The notes beneath the pieces are model-generated. The model worked only from the letters and a program-made list of their open reading frames with translations, did no database searches and was not told where the DNA came from. From Siphonodentalium dalli (Eukaryota; Mollusca; Scaphopoda; Gadilida; Siphonodentaliidae): DNA of 64,000 nucleotides. The position numbers and the translations under genes were made by a program. Shown one piece after another: positions 48,729-61,370 of the stretch; the stretch's first letter is position 1; every line of letters begins with the position of its first letter. The stretch covers positions 129,487,917-129,551,916 of the forward strand of contig CP136066.1 in NCBI GenBank assembly GCA_032622095.1, in the 5' to 3' direction.

Positions 48729-50392
48729 GAAATATAATAATTCAGGTTTCCTTGGTCATATTTCACTTGACAACATATTGTTCATGTGATGTCATAACAT
48801 TGTAAAGCTTTCCCTTAATGCTAAATAAGACTTGGAATTTTTTAACCCATAGATTTGGGAGAGTATTAAAGATAGTTGTTGTATGAAATATTATGTTTTA
48901 TTTTGATATCTGAGGAAAATATGCATCTCATAATATATTTTATACAACATTTTAGCATTTCAGACCTTTTTCAAGCCATAGATGATGGTTGAATATATCC
49001 ATTTTGTCACTACGTCAAGCATAACGTCATTGGGCTCTGAAAGACCCAAAAGGGGTGAAATCATGGGGGTGCATCTAAATCCCCGCCCAATCTTGCTGCT
49101 TGTGATTGCAATAACGCATGGGGTGTAATATATCATTTTAAGCGGTATAATGCAGAGAATATGGAGGTGTGGTCCCTGTTAAAGATTAATAAAATTGCAT
49201 TTCCCTTTTTAAGGTGACACTCCACAGTTTCGAATGATCAGCAGGGGCAAATTTCTTAGAATAGAGTACCAGTGTTTTCTGTCACCATGGGTGTGGTATG
49301 TTTACTGAGAGAAGGTTAGTTATGAATTTGTGGATTTTTAGAGGATGTCTTTGAGTTTTGAACAATATTGTTTCAGGTGACCTTGACCCCACCAGTATGA
49401 AGTAGTAGCGATTTCTGCGAAACAGTGGCTCCAGACACCAGCGTGACTTTTTAGCACCTAAAATTTGTCATCTGCATGAAAAATATTTTTTTTTAAATTA
49501 CAGTGGTGAGAAGTTTGAAATTTTTTGATATTTTTGTGAGGAAACAGTGTTCTTCCAGACAACATAGGCGGCTGTACCATAGATTGTCTGTTTTTTTGTG
49601 TCCCATGGGCCTGAAAATCGCTTATTTTGGCCATTTTTGCATCAAAATTTCATTTTTCAGGCACACAATCAAGGGGCATAACTCTTGCTGTCCCCATTAA
49701 AATGACAATTATGTACCAAAATCTTTAACCCAGGTATGTATACATTGTATATGTGTTGTGTGATCACATTTCAGTTATTTTTCATTGAATTGGTGCCCCC
49801 TTATTTTTGCATCAATCCTTGCAGAAACTGTGGAGTGTCACCTTCAAGACCAGCAAATAGCACCATTTTCATCTGTCAACTTGACAGATATTGTTGCTGA
49901 AAATCCTTTTTTAGCAAATCTGTTCAGTTAGAAGGAACATTTTATGGTAGATACACCATTCTTCTATGGATATTCCAATACAGGAATTTTTTGCACCAAT
50001 CCCTGCAGAAACTGTGGAGTGTCACCTTCAAGACCAGCAAATAGCACCATTTTCATCTGTCAACTTGACAGATATTGTTGCTGAAAATCCTTTTTTAGCA
50101 AATCTGTTCAGTTAGAAGGAACATTTTATGGTAGATACACCATTCTTCTATGGATATTCCAATACAGGTTGTCTTTAGTCATATAAATTGGTGGGGATAT
50201 GGAGTCTTGGAGCAGTGGGGGGGGGGGGGGGTGGGGGTGGTTGATGTATATGGTTATTTGGTGATTTTTCAGATGATGGGTACTTTTTCATAACATCATA
50301 TGCTCCTTGAATCTTAGCTGAAAGGGCTGATATTGTGACATTACACAGTATACAACAAAATTAGATATTCAGTCTTTCTTATTCACAAGTGT
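48729..50392. repeat. Satellite monomer 23, class D-long
   Basis: 1664 bp. T9A3, G15. Has the 17-bp deletion giving CTTTAACCCAGG, GCTGTCCCC, and the duplication at 49985-50168. Private CTGCTTGTG. Confidence 0.95.
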
Positions 50393-52068
50393 GAAATATA
50401 ATAATTCAGGTTTCCTTGGTCATATTTCACTTGACAACATATTGTTCATGTGATGTCATAACATTGTAAAGCTTTCCCTTAATGCTAAATAAGACTTGGA
50501 ATTTTTTAACCCATAGATTTGGGAGAGTATTAAAGATAGTTGTTGTATGAAATATTATGTTTTATTTTGATATCTGAGGAAAAAATGCATCTCATAATAT
50601 ATTTTATACAACATTTTAGCATTTCAGACCTTTTTCAAGCCATAGATGATGGTTGAATATATCCATTTTGTCACTACGTCAAGCATAACGTCATTGGGCT
50701 CTGAAAGACCCAAAAGGGGTGAAATCATGGGGGTGCATCTAAATCCCCGCCCAATCTTGCTGCATGTGATTGCAATAACGCATGGGGTGTAATATATTAT
50801 TTTAAGCGGTATAATGCAGAGAATATGGAGGTGTGGTCCCTGTTAAAGATTAATAAAATTGCATTTCCCTTTTTAAGTTGACACTCCACAGTTTCGAATG
50901 ATCAGCAGGGGCAAATTTCTTAGAATAGAGTTCCAGTGTTTTCTGTCACCATGGGTGTGGTATGTTTATTGAGAGAAGGTTAGTTATGAATTTGTGGATT
51001 TTTAGAGGATGTCTTTGAGTTTTGAAAAATATTGTTTCAGGTGACCTTGACCCCACCAGTATGAAGTAGTAGCGATTTCTGCGAAACAGTGGATCCAGAC
51101 ACCAGCGTGACTTTTTAGCACCTAAAATTTGTCATCTGCATGAAAAATATTTTAAAAAAAATTACAGTGGTGAGAAGTTTGAAATTTTTTGATATTTTTG
51201 TGAGGAAACAGTGTTCTTCCAGACAACATAGGCGGCTATACCATAGATTGTCTGGTTTTTGTGTCCCATGGGCCTCAAAATCGCTTATTTTGGCCATTTT
51301 TGCATCAAAATTTCATTTTTCAGGCACACAATCAAGGGGCATAACTCTTGCTACCCCCATTAAAATGACAATTATGTACCAAAATCTTTAAGCCTAGTAT
51401 GTGCTCAACCCAGGTATGTATACATTGTATATGTGTTGTGTGATCACATTTCAGTTATTTTTCATTGAATTGGTGCCCCCTTATTTTTGCACCAATCCCT
51501 GCAGAAACTGTGGAGTGTCACCTTCAAGACCAGCAAATAGCACCATTTTCATCTGTCAACTTGACAGATATTGTTGCTGAAAATCCTTTTTTAGCAAATC
51601 TGTTCAGTTAGAAGGAACATTTTATGGTAGATACACCATTCTTCTATGGATATTCCAATACAGGAATTTTTTGCACCAATCCCTGCAGAAACTGTGGAGT
51701 GTCACCTTCAAGACCAGCAAATAGCACCATTTTCATCTGTCAACTTGACAGATATTGTTGCTGAAAATCCTTTTTTAGCAAATCTGTTCAGTTAGAAGGA
51801 ACATTTTATGGTAGATACACCATTCTTCTATGGATATTCCAATACAGGTTGTCTTTAGTCATATAAATTGGTGGGGATATGGAGTCTTGGAGCAGTGGGG
51901 GGGGGGGTGTTGGTGGTTCAAGTATATGGTTATTTGGTGATTTTTCAGATGATGGGTACTTTTTCATAACATCATATGCTCCTTGAATCTTAGCTGAAAG
52001 GGCTGATATTGTGACATTACACAGTATACAACAAAATTAGATATTCAGTCTTTCTTATTCACAAGTGT
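50393..52068. repeat. Satellite monomer 24, class E-long
   Basis: 1676 bp. T4A8, G11. Counterpart of monomer 17; private CCTCAAAATCG. Duplication at 51665-51848. Confidence 0.95.
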
Positions 52069-53564
52069 GAAATATAATAATTCAGGTTTCCTTGGTCATA
52101 TTTCACTTGACAACATATTGTTCATGTGATGTCATAACATTGTAAAGCTTTCCCTTAATGCTAAATAAGACTTGGAATTTTTTAACCCATAGATTTGGGA
52201 GAGTATTAAAGATAGTTGTTGTATGAAATATTATGTTTTATTTTGATATCTGAGGAAAAAATGCATCTCATAATATATTTTATACAACATTTTAGCATTT
52301 CAGACCTTTTTCAAGCCATAGATGATGGTTGAATATATCCATTTTGTCACTACGTCAAGCATAACGTCATTGGGCTCTGAAAGACCCAAAAGGGGTGAAA
52401 TCATGGGGGTGCATCTAAATCCCCACCCAATCTTGCTGCATGTGATTGCAATAACGCATGGGGTGTAATATATCATTTTAAGCAGTATAATGCAGAGAAT
52501 ATGGAGGTGTGGTCCCTGTTAAAGATTAATAAAATTGCATTTCCCTTTTTAAGGTGACACTCCACAGTTTCGAATGATCAGCAGGGGCAAATTTCTTAGA
52601 ATAGAGTACCAGTGTTTTCTGTCACCATGGGTGTGGTATGTTTATTGAGAGAAGGTTAGTTATCAATTTGTGGATTTTTAGAGGATGTCTTTGAGTTTTG
52701 AAAAATATTGTTTCAGGTGACCTTGACCACACCAGTATGAAGTAGTAGCGATTTCTGCGAAACAGTGGCTCCAGACACCAGCGTGACTTTTTAGCACCTA
52801 AAATTTGTCATCTGCATGAAAAATATTTTTAAAAAAATTACAGTGGTGAGAAGTTTGAAATTTTTTGATATTTTTGTGAGGAAACAGTGTTCTTCCAGAC
52901 AACATAGGCGGCTGTACCATAGATTGTCTGGTTTTTTGTGTCCCATGGGCCTGAAAATCGCTTAATTTGGCCATTTTTGCATCAAAATTTCATTTTTCAG
53001 GCACACAATCAAGGGGCATAACTCTTGCTACCCCCATTAAAATGACAATTATGTACCAAAATCTTTAAGCCTAGTATGTGCTCAACCCAGGTATGTATAC
53101 ATTGTATATGTGTTGTGGGATCACATTTCAGTTATTTTTCATTGAATTGGTGCCCCCTTATTTTTGCACCAATCCCTGCAGAAACTGTGGAGTGTCACCT
53201 TCAAGACCAGCAAATAGCACCATTTTCATCTGTCAACTTGACAGATATTGTTGCTGAAAATCCTTTTTTAGCAAATCTGTTCAGTTAGAAGGAACATTTT
53301 ATGGTAGATACACCATTCTTCTATGGATATTCCAATACAGGTTGTCTTTAGTCATATAAATTGGTGGGGATATGGAGTCTTGGAGCAGTGGGGGGGGGGG
53401 GGGTGTTGGTGGTTCAAGTATATGGTTATTTGGTGATTTTTCAGATGATGGGTACTTTTTCATAACATCATATGCTCCTTGAATCTTAGCTGAAAGGGCT
53501 GATATTGTGACATTACACAGTATACAACAAAATTAGATATTCAGTCTTTCTTATTCACAAGTGT
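52069..53564. repeat. Satellite monomer 25, class C
   Basis: 1496 bp. T5A7, G14. Private TTGACCACACC. Confidence 0.95.
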
Positions 53565-54213
53565 GAAATATAATAATTCAGGTTTCCTTGGTCATATTTC
53601 ACTTGACAACATATTGTTCATGTGATGTCATAACATTGTAAAGCTTTCCCTTAATGCTAAATAAGACTTGGAATTTTTTAACCCATAGATTTGGGAGAGT
53701 ATTAAAGATAGTTGTTGTATGAAATATTATGTTTTATTTTGATATCTGAGGAAAAAATGCATCTCATAATATATTTTATACAACATTTTAGCATTTCAGA
53801 CCTTTTTCAAGCCATAGATGATGGTTGAATATATCCATTTTGTCACTACGTCAAGCATAACGTCATTGGGCTCTGAAAGACCCAAAAGGGGTGAAATCAT
53901 GGGGGTGCATCTAAATCCCCACCCAATCTTGCTGCATGTGATTGCAATAACGCATGGGGTGTAATATATCATTTTAAGCAGTATAATGCAGAGAATATGG
54001 AGGTGTGGTCCCTGTTAAAGATTAATAAAATTGCATTTCCCTTTTTAAGGTGACACTCCACAGTTTCGAATGATCAGCAGGGGCAAATTTCTTAGAATAG
54101 AGTACCAGTGTTTTCTGTCACCATGGGTGTGGTATGTTTATTGAGAGAAGGTTAGTTATCAATTTGTGGATTTTTAGAGGATGTCTTTGAGTTTTGAAAA
54201 ATATTGTTTCAGG

Positions 54214-54225
54214 TGACCTTGACCC
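54214..54225 (-). promoter_or_regulatory. Nuclear-receptor-type site in each monomer (example in monomer 26)
   Basis: GGGTCAAGGTCA on the minus strand contains TCAAGGTCA, the extended half-site bound by ERR and NR5A receptors, and two half-sites with no spacer (DR0) as bound by GCNF. Monomers 2, 5, 7 and 12 read GGTAACC instead of GGTGACC and lose it. Binding is an inference from the motif alone. Confidence 0.3.
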
Positions 54226-54321
54226 CACCAGTATGAAGTAGTAGCGATTTCTGCGAAACAGTGGCTCCAGACACCAGCGTGACTTTTTAGCACCTAAAAT
54301 TTGTCATCTGCATGAAAAATA

Positions 54322-54333
54322 TTTTTAAAAAAA
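54322..54333. repeat. Length-fixed T(n)A(m) tract (example T5A7 in monomer 26)
   Basis: Found between GAAAAATA and TTACAG or TGACAG in every monomer. Counts: T9A3 in 11 monomers, T5A7 in 9, T3A9 in 6, T4A8 in 3, T7A5, T8A4 and T2A9 once each. Only the T2A9 case (monomer 19) departs from a total of 12. Confidence 0.93.
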
Positions 54334-54390
54334 TGACAGTGGTGAGAAGTTTGAAATTTTTTGATATTTTTGTGAGGAAACAGTGTTCTT

Positions 54391-54427
54391 CCAGACAACA
54401 TAGGCGGCTGTACCATAGATTGTCTGG
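54391..54427. repeat. 37-nt hairpin in each monomer (example in monomer 26)
   Basis: CCAGACAA at the left pairs with TTGTCTGG at the right, and CATAGG with CCATAG after a one-base bulge, leaving a loop of about 7 nt. Monomers 23 and 31 change the final G pairs to T. Confidence 0.75.
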
Positions 54428-54723
54428 TTTTTTGTGTCCCATGGGCCTGAAAATCGCTTAATTTGGCCATTTTTGCATCAAAATTTCATTTTTCAGGCAC
54501 ACAATCAAGGGGCATAACTCTTGCTACCCCCATTAAAATGACAATTATGTACCAAAATCTTTAAGCCTAGTATGTGCTCAACCCAGGTATGTATACATTG
54601 TATATGTGTTGTGGGATCACATTTCAGTTATTTTTCATTGAATTGGTGCCCCCTTATTTTTGCACCAATCCCTGCAGAAACTGTGGAGTGTCACCTTCAA
54701 GACCAGCAAATAGCACCATTTTC

Positions 54724-54742
54724 ATCTGTCAACTTGACAGAT
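54724..54742. repeat. 19-bp palindrome in each monomer (example in monomer 26)
   Basis: ATCTGTCAACTTGACAGAT: 9-bp perfect arms around one C, 26 bp right of the inverted-repeat arm. Unchanged in the copies read, and present twice in long monomers because it lies in the 184-bp duplication. Confidence 0.85.
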
Positions 54743-54885
54743 ATTGTTGCTGAAAATCCTTTTTTAGCAAATCTGTTCAGTTAGAAGGAACATTTTATGG
54801 TAGATACACCATTCTTCTATGGATATTCCAATACAGGTTGTCTTTAGTCATATAAATTGGTGGGGATATGGAGTCTTGGAGCAGT

Positions 54886-54898
54886 GGGGGGGGGGGGG
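54886..54898 (+). repeat. Hypervariable G run in each monomer (example G13 in monomer 26)
   Basis: Run length varies from 7 (monomer 16) to 16 (monomer 31), followed by TGATGGTGG, TGGTGG or TGTTGGTGG depending on class. Guanine-quadruplex formation is possible. Also a weak spot for sequencing accuracy. Confidence 0.85.
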
Positions 54899-55059
54899 TG
54901 TTGGTGGTTCAAGTATATGGTTATTTGGTGATTTTTCAGATGATGGGTACTTTTTCATAACATCATATGCTCCTTGAATCTTAGCTGAAAGGGCTGATAT
55001 TGTGACATTACACAGTATACAACAAAATTAGATATTCAGTCTTTCTTATTCACAAGTGT

Positions 55060-56720
55060 GAAATATAATAATTCAGGTTTCCTTGGTCATATTTCACTTG
55101 ACAACATATTGTTCATGTGATGTCATAACATTGTAAAGCTTTCCCTTAATGCTAAATAAGACTTGGAATTTTTTAACCCATAGATTTGGGAGAGTATTAA
55201 AGATAGTTGTTGTATGAAATATTATGTTTTATTTTGATATCTGAGGAAAATATGCATCTCATAATATATTTTATACAACATTTTAGCATTTCAGACCTTT
55301 TTCAAGCCATAGATGATGGTTGAATATATCCATTTTGTCACTACGTCAAGCATAACGTCATTGGGCTCTGAAAGACCCAAAAGGGGTGAAATCATGGGGG
55401 TGCATCTAAATCCCCGCCCAATCTTGCTGCATGTGATTGCAATAACGCATGGGGTGTAATATATCATTTTAAGCGGTATAATGCAGAGAATATGGAGGTG
55501 TGGTCCCTGTTAAAGATTAATAAAATTGCATTTCCCTTTTTAAGGTGACACTCCACAGTTTCGAATGATCAGCAGGGGCAAATTTCTTAGAATAGAGTAC
55601 CAGTGTTTTCTGTCACCATGGGTGTGGTATGTTTACTGAGAGAAGGTTAGTTATGAATTTGTGGATTTTTAGAGGATGTCTTTGAGTTTTGAACAATATT
55701 GTTTCAGGTGACCTTGACCCCACCAGTATGAAGTAGTAGCGATTTCTGCGAAACAGTGGCTCCAGACACCAGCGTGACTTTTTAGCACCTAAAATTTGTC
55801 ATCTGCATGAAAAATATTTAAAAAAAAATTACAGTGGTGAGAAGTTTGAAATTTTTTGATATTTTTGTGAGGAAACAGTGTTCTTCCAGACAACATAGGC
55901 GGCTGTACCATAGATTGTCTGGTTTTTTGTGTCCCATGGGCCTGAAAATCGCTTATTTTGGCCATTTTTGCATCAAAATTTCATTTTTCAGGCACACAAT
56001 CAAGGGGCATAACTCTTGCTGTCCCCATTAAAATGACAATTATGTACCAAAATCTTTAACCCAGGTATGTATACATTGTATATGTGTTGTGTGATCACAT
56101 TTCAGTTATTTTTCATTGAATTGGTGCCCCCTTATTTTTGCACCAATCCTTGCAGAAACTGTGGAGTGTCACCTTCAAGACCAGCAAATAGCACCATTTT
56201 CATCTGTCAACTTGACAGATATTGTTGCTGAAAATCCTTTTTTAGCAAATCTGTTCAGTTAGAAGGAACATTTTATGGTAGATACACCATTCTTCTATGG
56301 ATATTCCAATACAGGAATTTTTTGCACCAATCCCTGCAGAAACTGTGGAGTGTCACCTTCAAGACCAGCAAATAGCACCATTTTCATCTGTCAACTTGAC
56401 AGATATTGTTGCTGAAAATCCTTTTTTAGCAAATCTGTTCAGTTAGAAGGAACATTTTATGGTAGATACACCATTCTTCTATGGATATTCCAATACAGGT
56501 TGTCTTTAGTCATATAAATTGGTGGGGATATGGAGTCTTGGAGCAGTGGGGGGGGGGGGTGTTGGTGGTTCAAGTATATGGTTATTTGGTGATTTTTCAG
56601 ATGATGGGTACTTTTTCATAACATCATATGCTCCTTGAATCTTAGCTGAAAGGGCTGATATTGTGACATTACACAGTATACAACAAAATTAGATATTCAG
56701 TCTTTCTTATTCACAAGTGT
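55060..56720. repeat. Satellite monomer 27, class D-long
   Basis: 1661 bp. T3A9, G12. Duplication at 56316-56499. Confidence 0.95.
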
Positions 56721-58217
56721 GAAATATAATAATTCAGGTTTCCTTGGTCATATTTCACTTGACAACATATTGTTCATGTGATGTCATAACATTGTAAAGC
56801 TTTCCCTTAATGCTAAATAAGACTTGGAATTTTTTAACCCATAGATTTGGGAGAGTATTAAAGATAGTTGTTGTATGAAATATTATGTTTTATTTTGATA
56901 TCTGAGGAAAAAATGCATCTCATAATATATTTTATACAACATTTTAGCATTTCAGACCTTTTTCAAGCCATAGATGATGGTTGAATATATCCATTTTGTC
57001 ACTACGTCAAGCATAACGTCATTGGGCTCTGAAAGACCCAAAAGGGGTGAAATCATGGGGGTGCATCTAAATCCCCACCCAATCTTGCTGCATGTGATTG
57101 CAATAACGCATGGGGTGTAATATATCATTTTAAGCAGTATAATGCAGAGAATATGGAGGTGTGGTCCCTGTTAAAGATTAATAAAATTGCATTTCCCTTT
57201 TTAAGGTGACACTCCACAGTTTCGAATGATCAGCAGGGGCAAATTTCTTAGAATAGAGTACCAGTGTTTTCTGTCACCATGGGTGTGGTATGTTTATTGA
57301 GAGAAGGTTAGTTATCAATTTGTGGATTTTTAGAGGATGTCTTTGAGTTTTGAAAAATATTGTTTCAGGTGACCTTGACCCCACCAGTATGAAGTAGTAG
57401 CGATTTCTGCGAAACAGTGGCTCCAGACACCAGCGTGACTTTTTAGCACCTAAAATTTGTCATCTGCATGAAAAATATTTTTAAAAAAATGACAGTGGTG
57501 AGAAGTTTGAAATTTTTTGATATTTTTGTGAGGAAACAGTGTTCTTCCAGACAACATAGGCGGCTGTACCATAGATTGTCTGGTTTTTTGTGTCCCATGG
57601 GCCTGAAAATCGCTTAATTTGGCCATTTTTGCATCAAAATTTCATTTTTCAGGCACACAATCAAGGGGCATAACTCTTGCTACCCCCATTAAAATGACAA
57701 TTATGTACCAAAATCTTTAAGCCTAGTATGTGCTCAACCCAGGTATGTATACATTGTATATGTGTTGTGGGATCACATTTCAGTTATTTTTCATTGAATT
57801 GGTGCCCCCTTATTTTTGCACCAATCCCTGCAGAAACTGTGGAGTGTCACCTTCAAGACCAGCAAATAGCACCATTTTCATCTGTCAACTTGACAGATAT
57901 TGTTGCTGAAAATCCTTTTTTAGCAAATCTGTTCAGTTAGAAGGAACATTTTATGGTAGATACACCATTCTTCTATGGATATTCCAATACAGGTTGTCTT
58001 TAGTCATATAAATTGGTGGGGATATGGAGTCTTGGAGCAGTGGGGGGGGGGGGGGGTGTTGGTGGTTCAAGTATATGGTTATTTGGTGATTTTTCAGATG
58101 ATGGGTACTTTTTCATAACATCATATGCTCCTTGAATCTTAGCTGAAAGGGCTGATATTGTGACATTACACAGTATACAACAAAATTAGATATTCAGTCT
58201 TTCTTATTCACAAGTGT
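56721..58217. repeat. Satellite monomer 28, class C
   Basis: 1497 bp. T5A7 with TGACAG, G15. Nearly identical to monomer 26. Confidence 0.95.
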
Positions 58218-59878
58218 GAAATATAATAATTCAGGTTTCCTTGGTCATATTTCACTTGACAACATATTGTTCATGTGATGTCATAACATTGTAAAGCTTT
58301 CCCTTAATGCTAAATAAGACTTGGAATTTTTTAACCCATAGATTTGGGAGAGTATTAAAGATAGTTGTTGTATGAAATATTATGTTTTATTTTGATATCT
58401 GAGGAAAATATGCATCTCATAATATATTTTATACAACATTTTAGCATTTCAGACCTTTTTCAAGCCATAGATGATGGTTGAATATATCCATTTTGTCACT
58501 ACGTCAAGCATAACGTCATTGGGCTCTGAAAGACCCAAAAGGGGTGAAATCATGGGGGTGCATCTAAATCCCCGCCCAATCTTGCTGCATGTGATTGCAA
58601 TAACGCATGGGGTGTAATATATCATTTTAAGCGGTATAATGCAGAGAATATGGAGGTGTGGTCCCTGTTAAAGATTAATAAAATTGCATTTCCCTTTTTA
58701 AGGTGACACTCCACAGTTTCGAATGATCAGCAGGGGCAAATTTCTTAGAATAGAGTACCAGTGTTTTCTGTCACCATGGGTGTGGTATGTTTACTGAGAG
58801 AAGGTTAGTTATGAATTTGTGGATTTTTAGAGGATGTCTTTGAGTTTTGAACAATATTGTTTCAGGTGACCTTGACCCCACCAGTATGAAGTAGTAGCGA
58901 TTTCTGCGAAACAGTGGCTCCAGACACCAGCGTGACTTTTTAGCACCTAAAATTTGTCATCTGCATGAAAAATATTTAAAAAAAAATTACAGTGGTGAGA
59001 AGTTTGAAATTTTTTGATATTTTTGTGAGGAAACAGTGTTCTTCCAGACAACATAGGCGGCTGTACCATAGATTGTCTGGTTTTTTGTGTCCCATGGGCC
59101 TGAAAATCGCTTATTTTGGCCATTTTTGCATCAAAATTTCATTTTTCAGGCACACAATCAAGGGGCATAACTCTTGCTGTCCCCATTAAAATGACAATTA
59201 TGTACCAAAATCTTTAACCCAGGTATGTATACATTGTATATGTGTTGTGTGATCACATTTCAGTTATTTTTCATTGAATTGGTGCCCCCTTATTTTTGCA
59301 CCAATCCTTGCAGAAACTGTGGAGTGTCACCTTCAAGACCAGCAAATAGCACCATTTTCATCTGTCAACTTGACAGATATTGTTGCTGAAAATCCTTTTT
59401 TAGCAAATCGGTTCAGTTAGAAGGAACATTTTATGGTAGATACACCATTCTTCTATGGATATTCCAATACAGGAATTTTTTGCACCAATCCCTGCAGAAA
59501 CTGTGGAGTGTCACCTTCAAGACCAGCAAATAGCACCATTTTCATCTGTCAACTTGACAGATATTGTTGCTGAAAATCCTTTTTTAGCAAATCTGTTCAG
59601 TTAGAAGGAACATTTTATGGTAGATACACCATTCTTCTATGGATATTCCAATACAGGTTGTCTTTAGTCATATAAATTGGTGGGGATATGGAGTCTTGGA
59701 GCAGTGGGGGGGGGGGGTGTTGGTGGTTCAAGTATATGGTTATTTGGTGATTTTTCAGATGATGGGTACTTTTTCATAACATCATATGCTCCTTGAATCT
59801 TAGCTGAAAGGGCTGATATTGTGACATTACACAGTATACAACAAAATTAGATATTCAGTCTTTCTTATTCACAAGTGT
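58218..59878. repeat. Satellite monomer 29, class D-long
   Basis: 1661 bp. T3A9, G12. Private AAATCGGTTCAG. Duplication at 59474-59657. Confidence 0.95.
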
Positions 59879-61370
59879 GAAATATAATAATTCAGGTTTC
59901 CTTGGTCATATTTCACTTGACAACATATTGTTCATGTGATGTCATAACATTGTAAAGCTTTCCCTTAATGCTAAATAAGACTTGGAATTTTTTAACCCAT
60001 AGATTTGGGAGAGTATTAAAGATAGTTGTTGTATGAAATATTATGTTTTATTTTGATATCTGAGGAAAAAATGCATCTCATAATATATTTTATACAACAT
60101 TTTAGCATTTCAGACCTTTTTCAAGCCATAGATGATGGTTGAATATATCCATTTTGTCACTACGTCAAGCATAACGTCATTGGGCTCTGAAAGACCCAAA
60201 AGGGGTGAAATCATGGGGGTGCATCTAAATCCCCACCCAATCTTGCTGCATGTGATTGCAATAACGCATGGGGTGTAATATATCATTTTAAGCAGTATAA
60301 TGCAGAGAATATGGAGGTGTGGTCCCTGTTAAAGATTAATAAAATTGCATTTCCCTTTTTAAGGTGACACTCCACAGTTTCGAATGATCAGCAGGGGCAA
60401 ATTTCTTAGAATAGAGTACCAGTGTTTTCTGTCACCATGGGTGTGGTATGTTTATTGAGAGAAGGTTAGTTATCAATTTGTGGATTTTTAGAGGATGTCT
60501 TTGAGTTTTGAAAAATATTGTTTCAGGTGACCTTGACCCCACCAGTATGAAGTAGTAGCGATTTCTGCGAAACAGTGGCTCCAGACACCAGCGTGACTTT
60601 TTAGCACCTAAAATTTGTCATCTGCATGAAAAATATTTTAAAAAAAATTACAGTGGTGAGAAGTTTGAAATTTTTTGATATTTTTGTGAGGAAACAGTGT
60701 TCTTCCAGACAACATAGGCGGCTGTACCATAGATTGTCTGGTTTTTTGTGTCCCATGGGCCTGAAAATCGCTTAATTTGGCCATTTTTGCATCAAAATTT
60801 CATTTTTCAGGCACACAATCAAGGGGCATAACTCTTGCTACCCCCATTAAAATGACAATTATGTACCAAAATCTTTAAGCCTAGTATGTGCTCAACCCAG
60901 GTATGTATACATTGTATATGTGTTGTGTGATCACATTTCAGTTATTTTTCATTGAATTGGTGCCCCCTTATTTTTGCACCAATCCCTGCAGAAACTGTGG
61001 AGTGTCACCTTCAAGACCAGCAAATAGCACCATTTTCATCTGTCAACTTGACAGATATTGTTGCTGAAAATCCTTTTTTAGCAAATCTGTTCAGTTAGAA
61101 GGAACATTTTATGGTAGATACACCATTCTTCTATGGATATTCCAATACAGGTTGTCTTTAGTCATATAAATTGGTGGGGATATGGAGTCTTGGAGCAGTG
61201 GGGGGGGGGTGTTGGTGGTTCAAGTATATGGTTATTTGGTGATTTTTCAGATGATGGGTACTTTTTCATAACATCATATGCTCCTTGAATCTTAGCTGAA
61301 AGGGCTGATATTGTGACATTACACAGTATACAACAAAATTAGATATTCAGTCTTTCTTATTCACAAGTGT
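59879..61370. repeat. Satellite monomer 30, class C
   Basis: 1492 bp. T4A8 with TTACAG, G10. Has TTGTGTGATCAC, otherwise seen only in D-long and E monomers. Confidence 0.95.

Larger units (their letters stand above)
37911..53564. repeat. Mixed-class section of the array (monomers 16-25)
   Basis: Class order C-long, E-long, A, C, C, C, D-short, D-long, E-long, C. Long-then-E pairs recur at 16-17 and 23-24, seven monomers apart (10,815 bp from E to E). First appearance of long monomers and of CAGACACC, GGCTGTACC and CCTGAAAATCG variants. Confidence 0.75.
54047..54697. repeat. Inverted-repeat pair inside the monomer (example in monomer 26)
   Basis: Left arm 54047-54067 and right arm 54677-54697 are exact 21-bp reverse complements (core GGTGACACTCCACAGTTTC). 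The pair exists in all monomers. It could be the ends of an old non-autonomous DNA transposon captured by the satellite, or a structural element. No clean target duplication flanks it. Confidence 0.8.
53565..55059. repeat. Satellite monomer 26, class C
   Basis: 1495 bp. T5A7 with TGACAG, G13. First monomer of the regular dimer section. Confidence 0.95.

Noticed and set aside
16557-57940. A 70-codon plus-strand frame repeated in 22 monomers, nearly identical each time
   Set aside because: Identity follows satellite homogenisation. It is broken in 9 of 31 complete monomers: by the 2-nt arm deletion (3, 10), by a G to T change making TGA (17, 24, 30), and by both TGA and loss of the start region in D-long (23, 27, 29, 31). 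No domain is recognisable and it spans an inverted-repeat arm and a palindrome.
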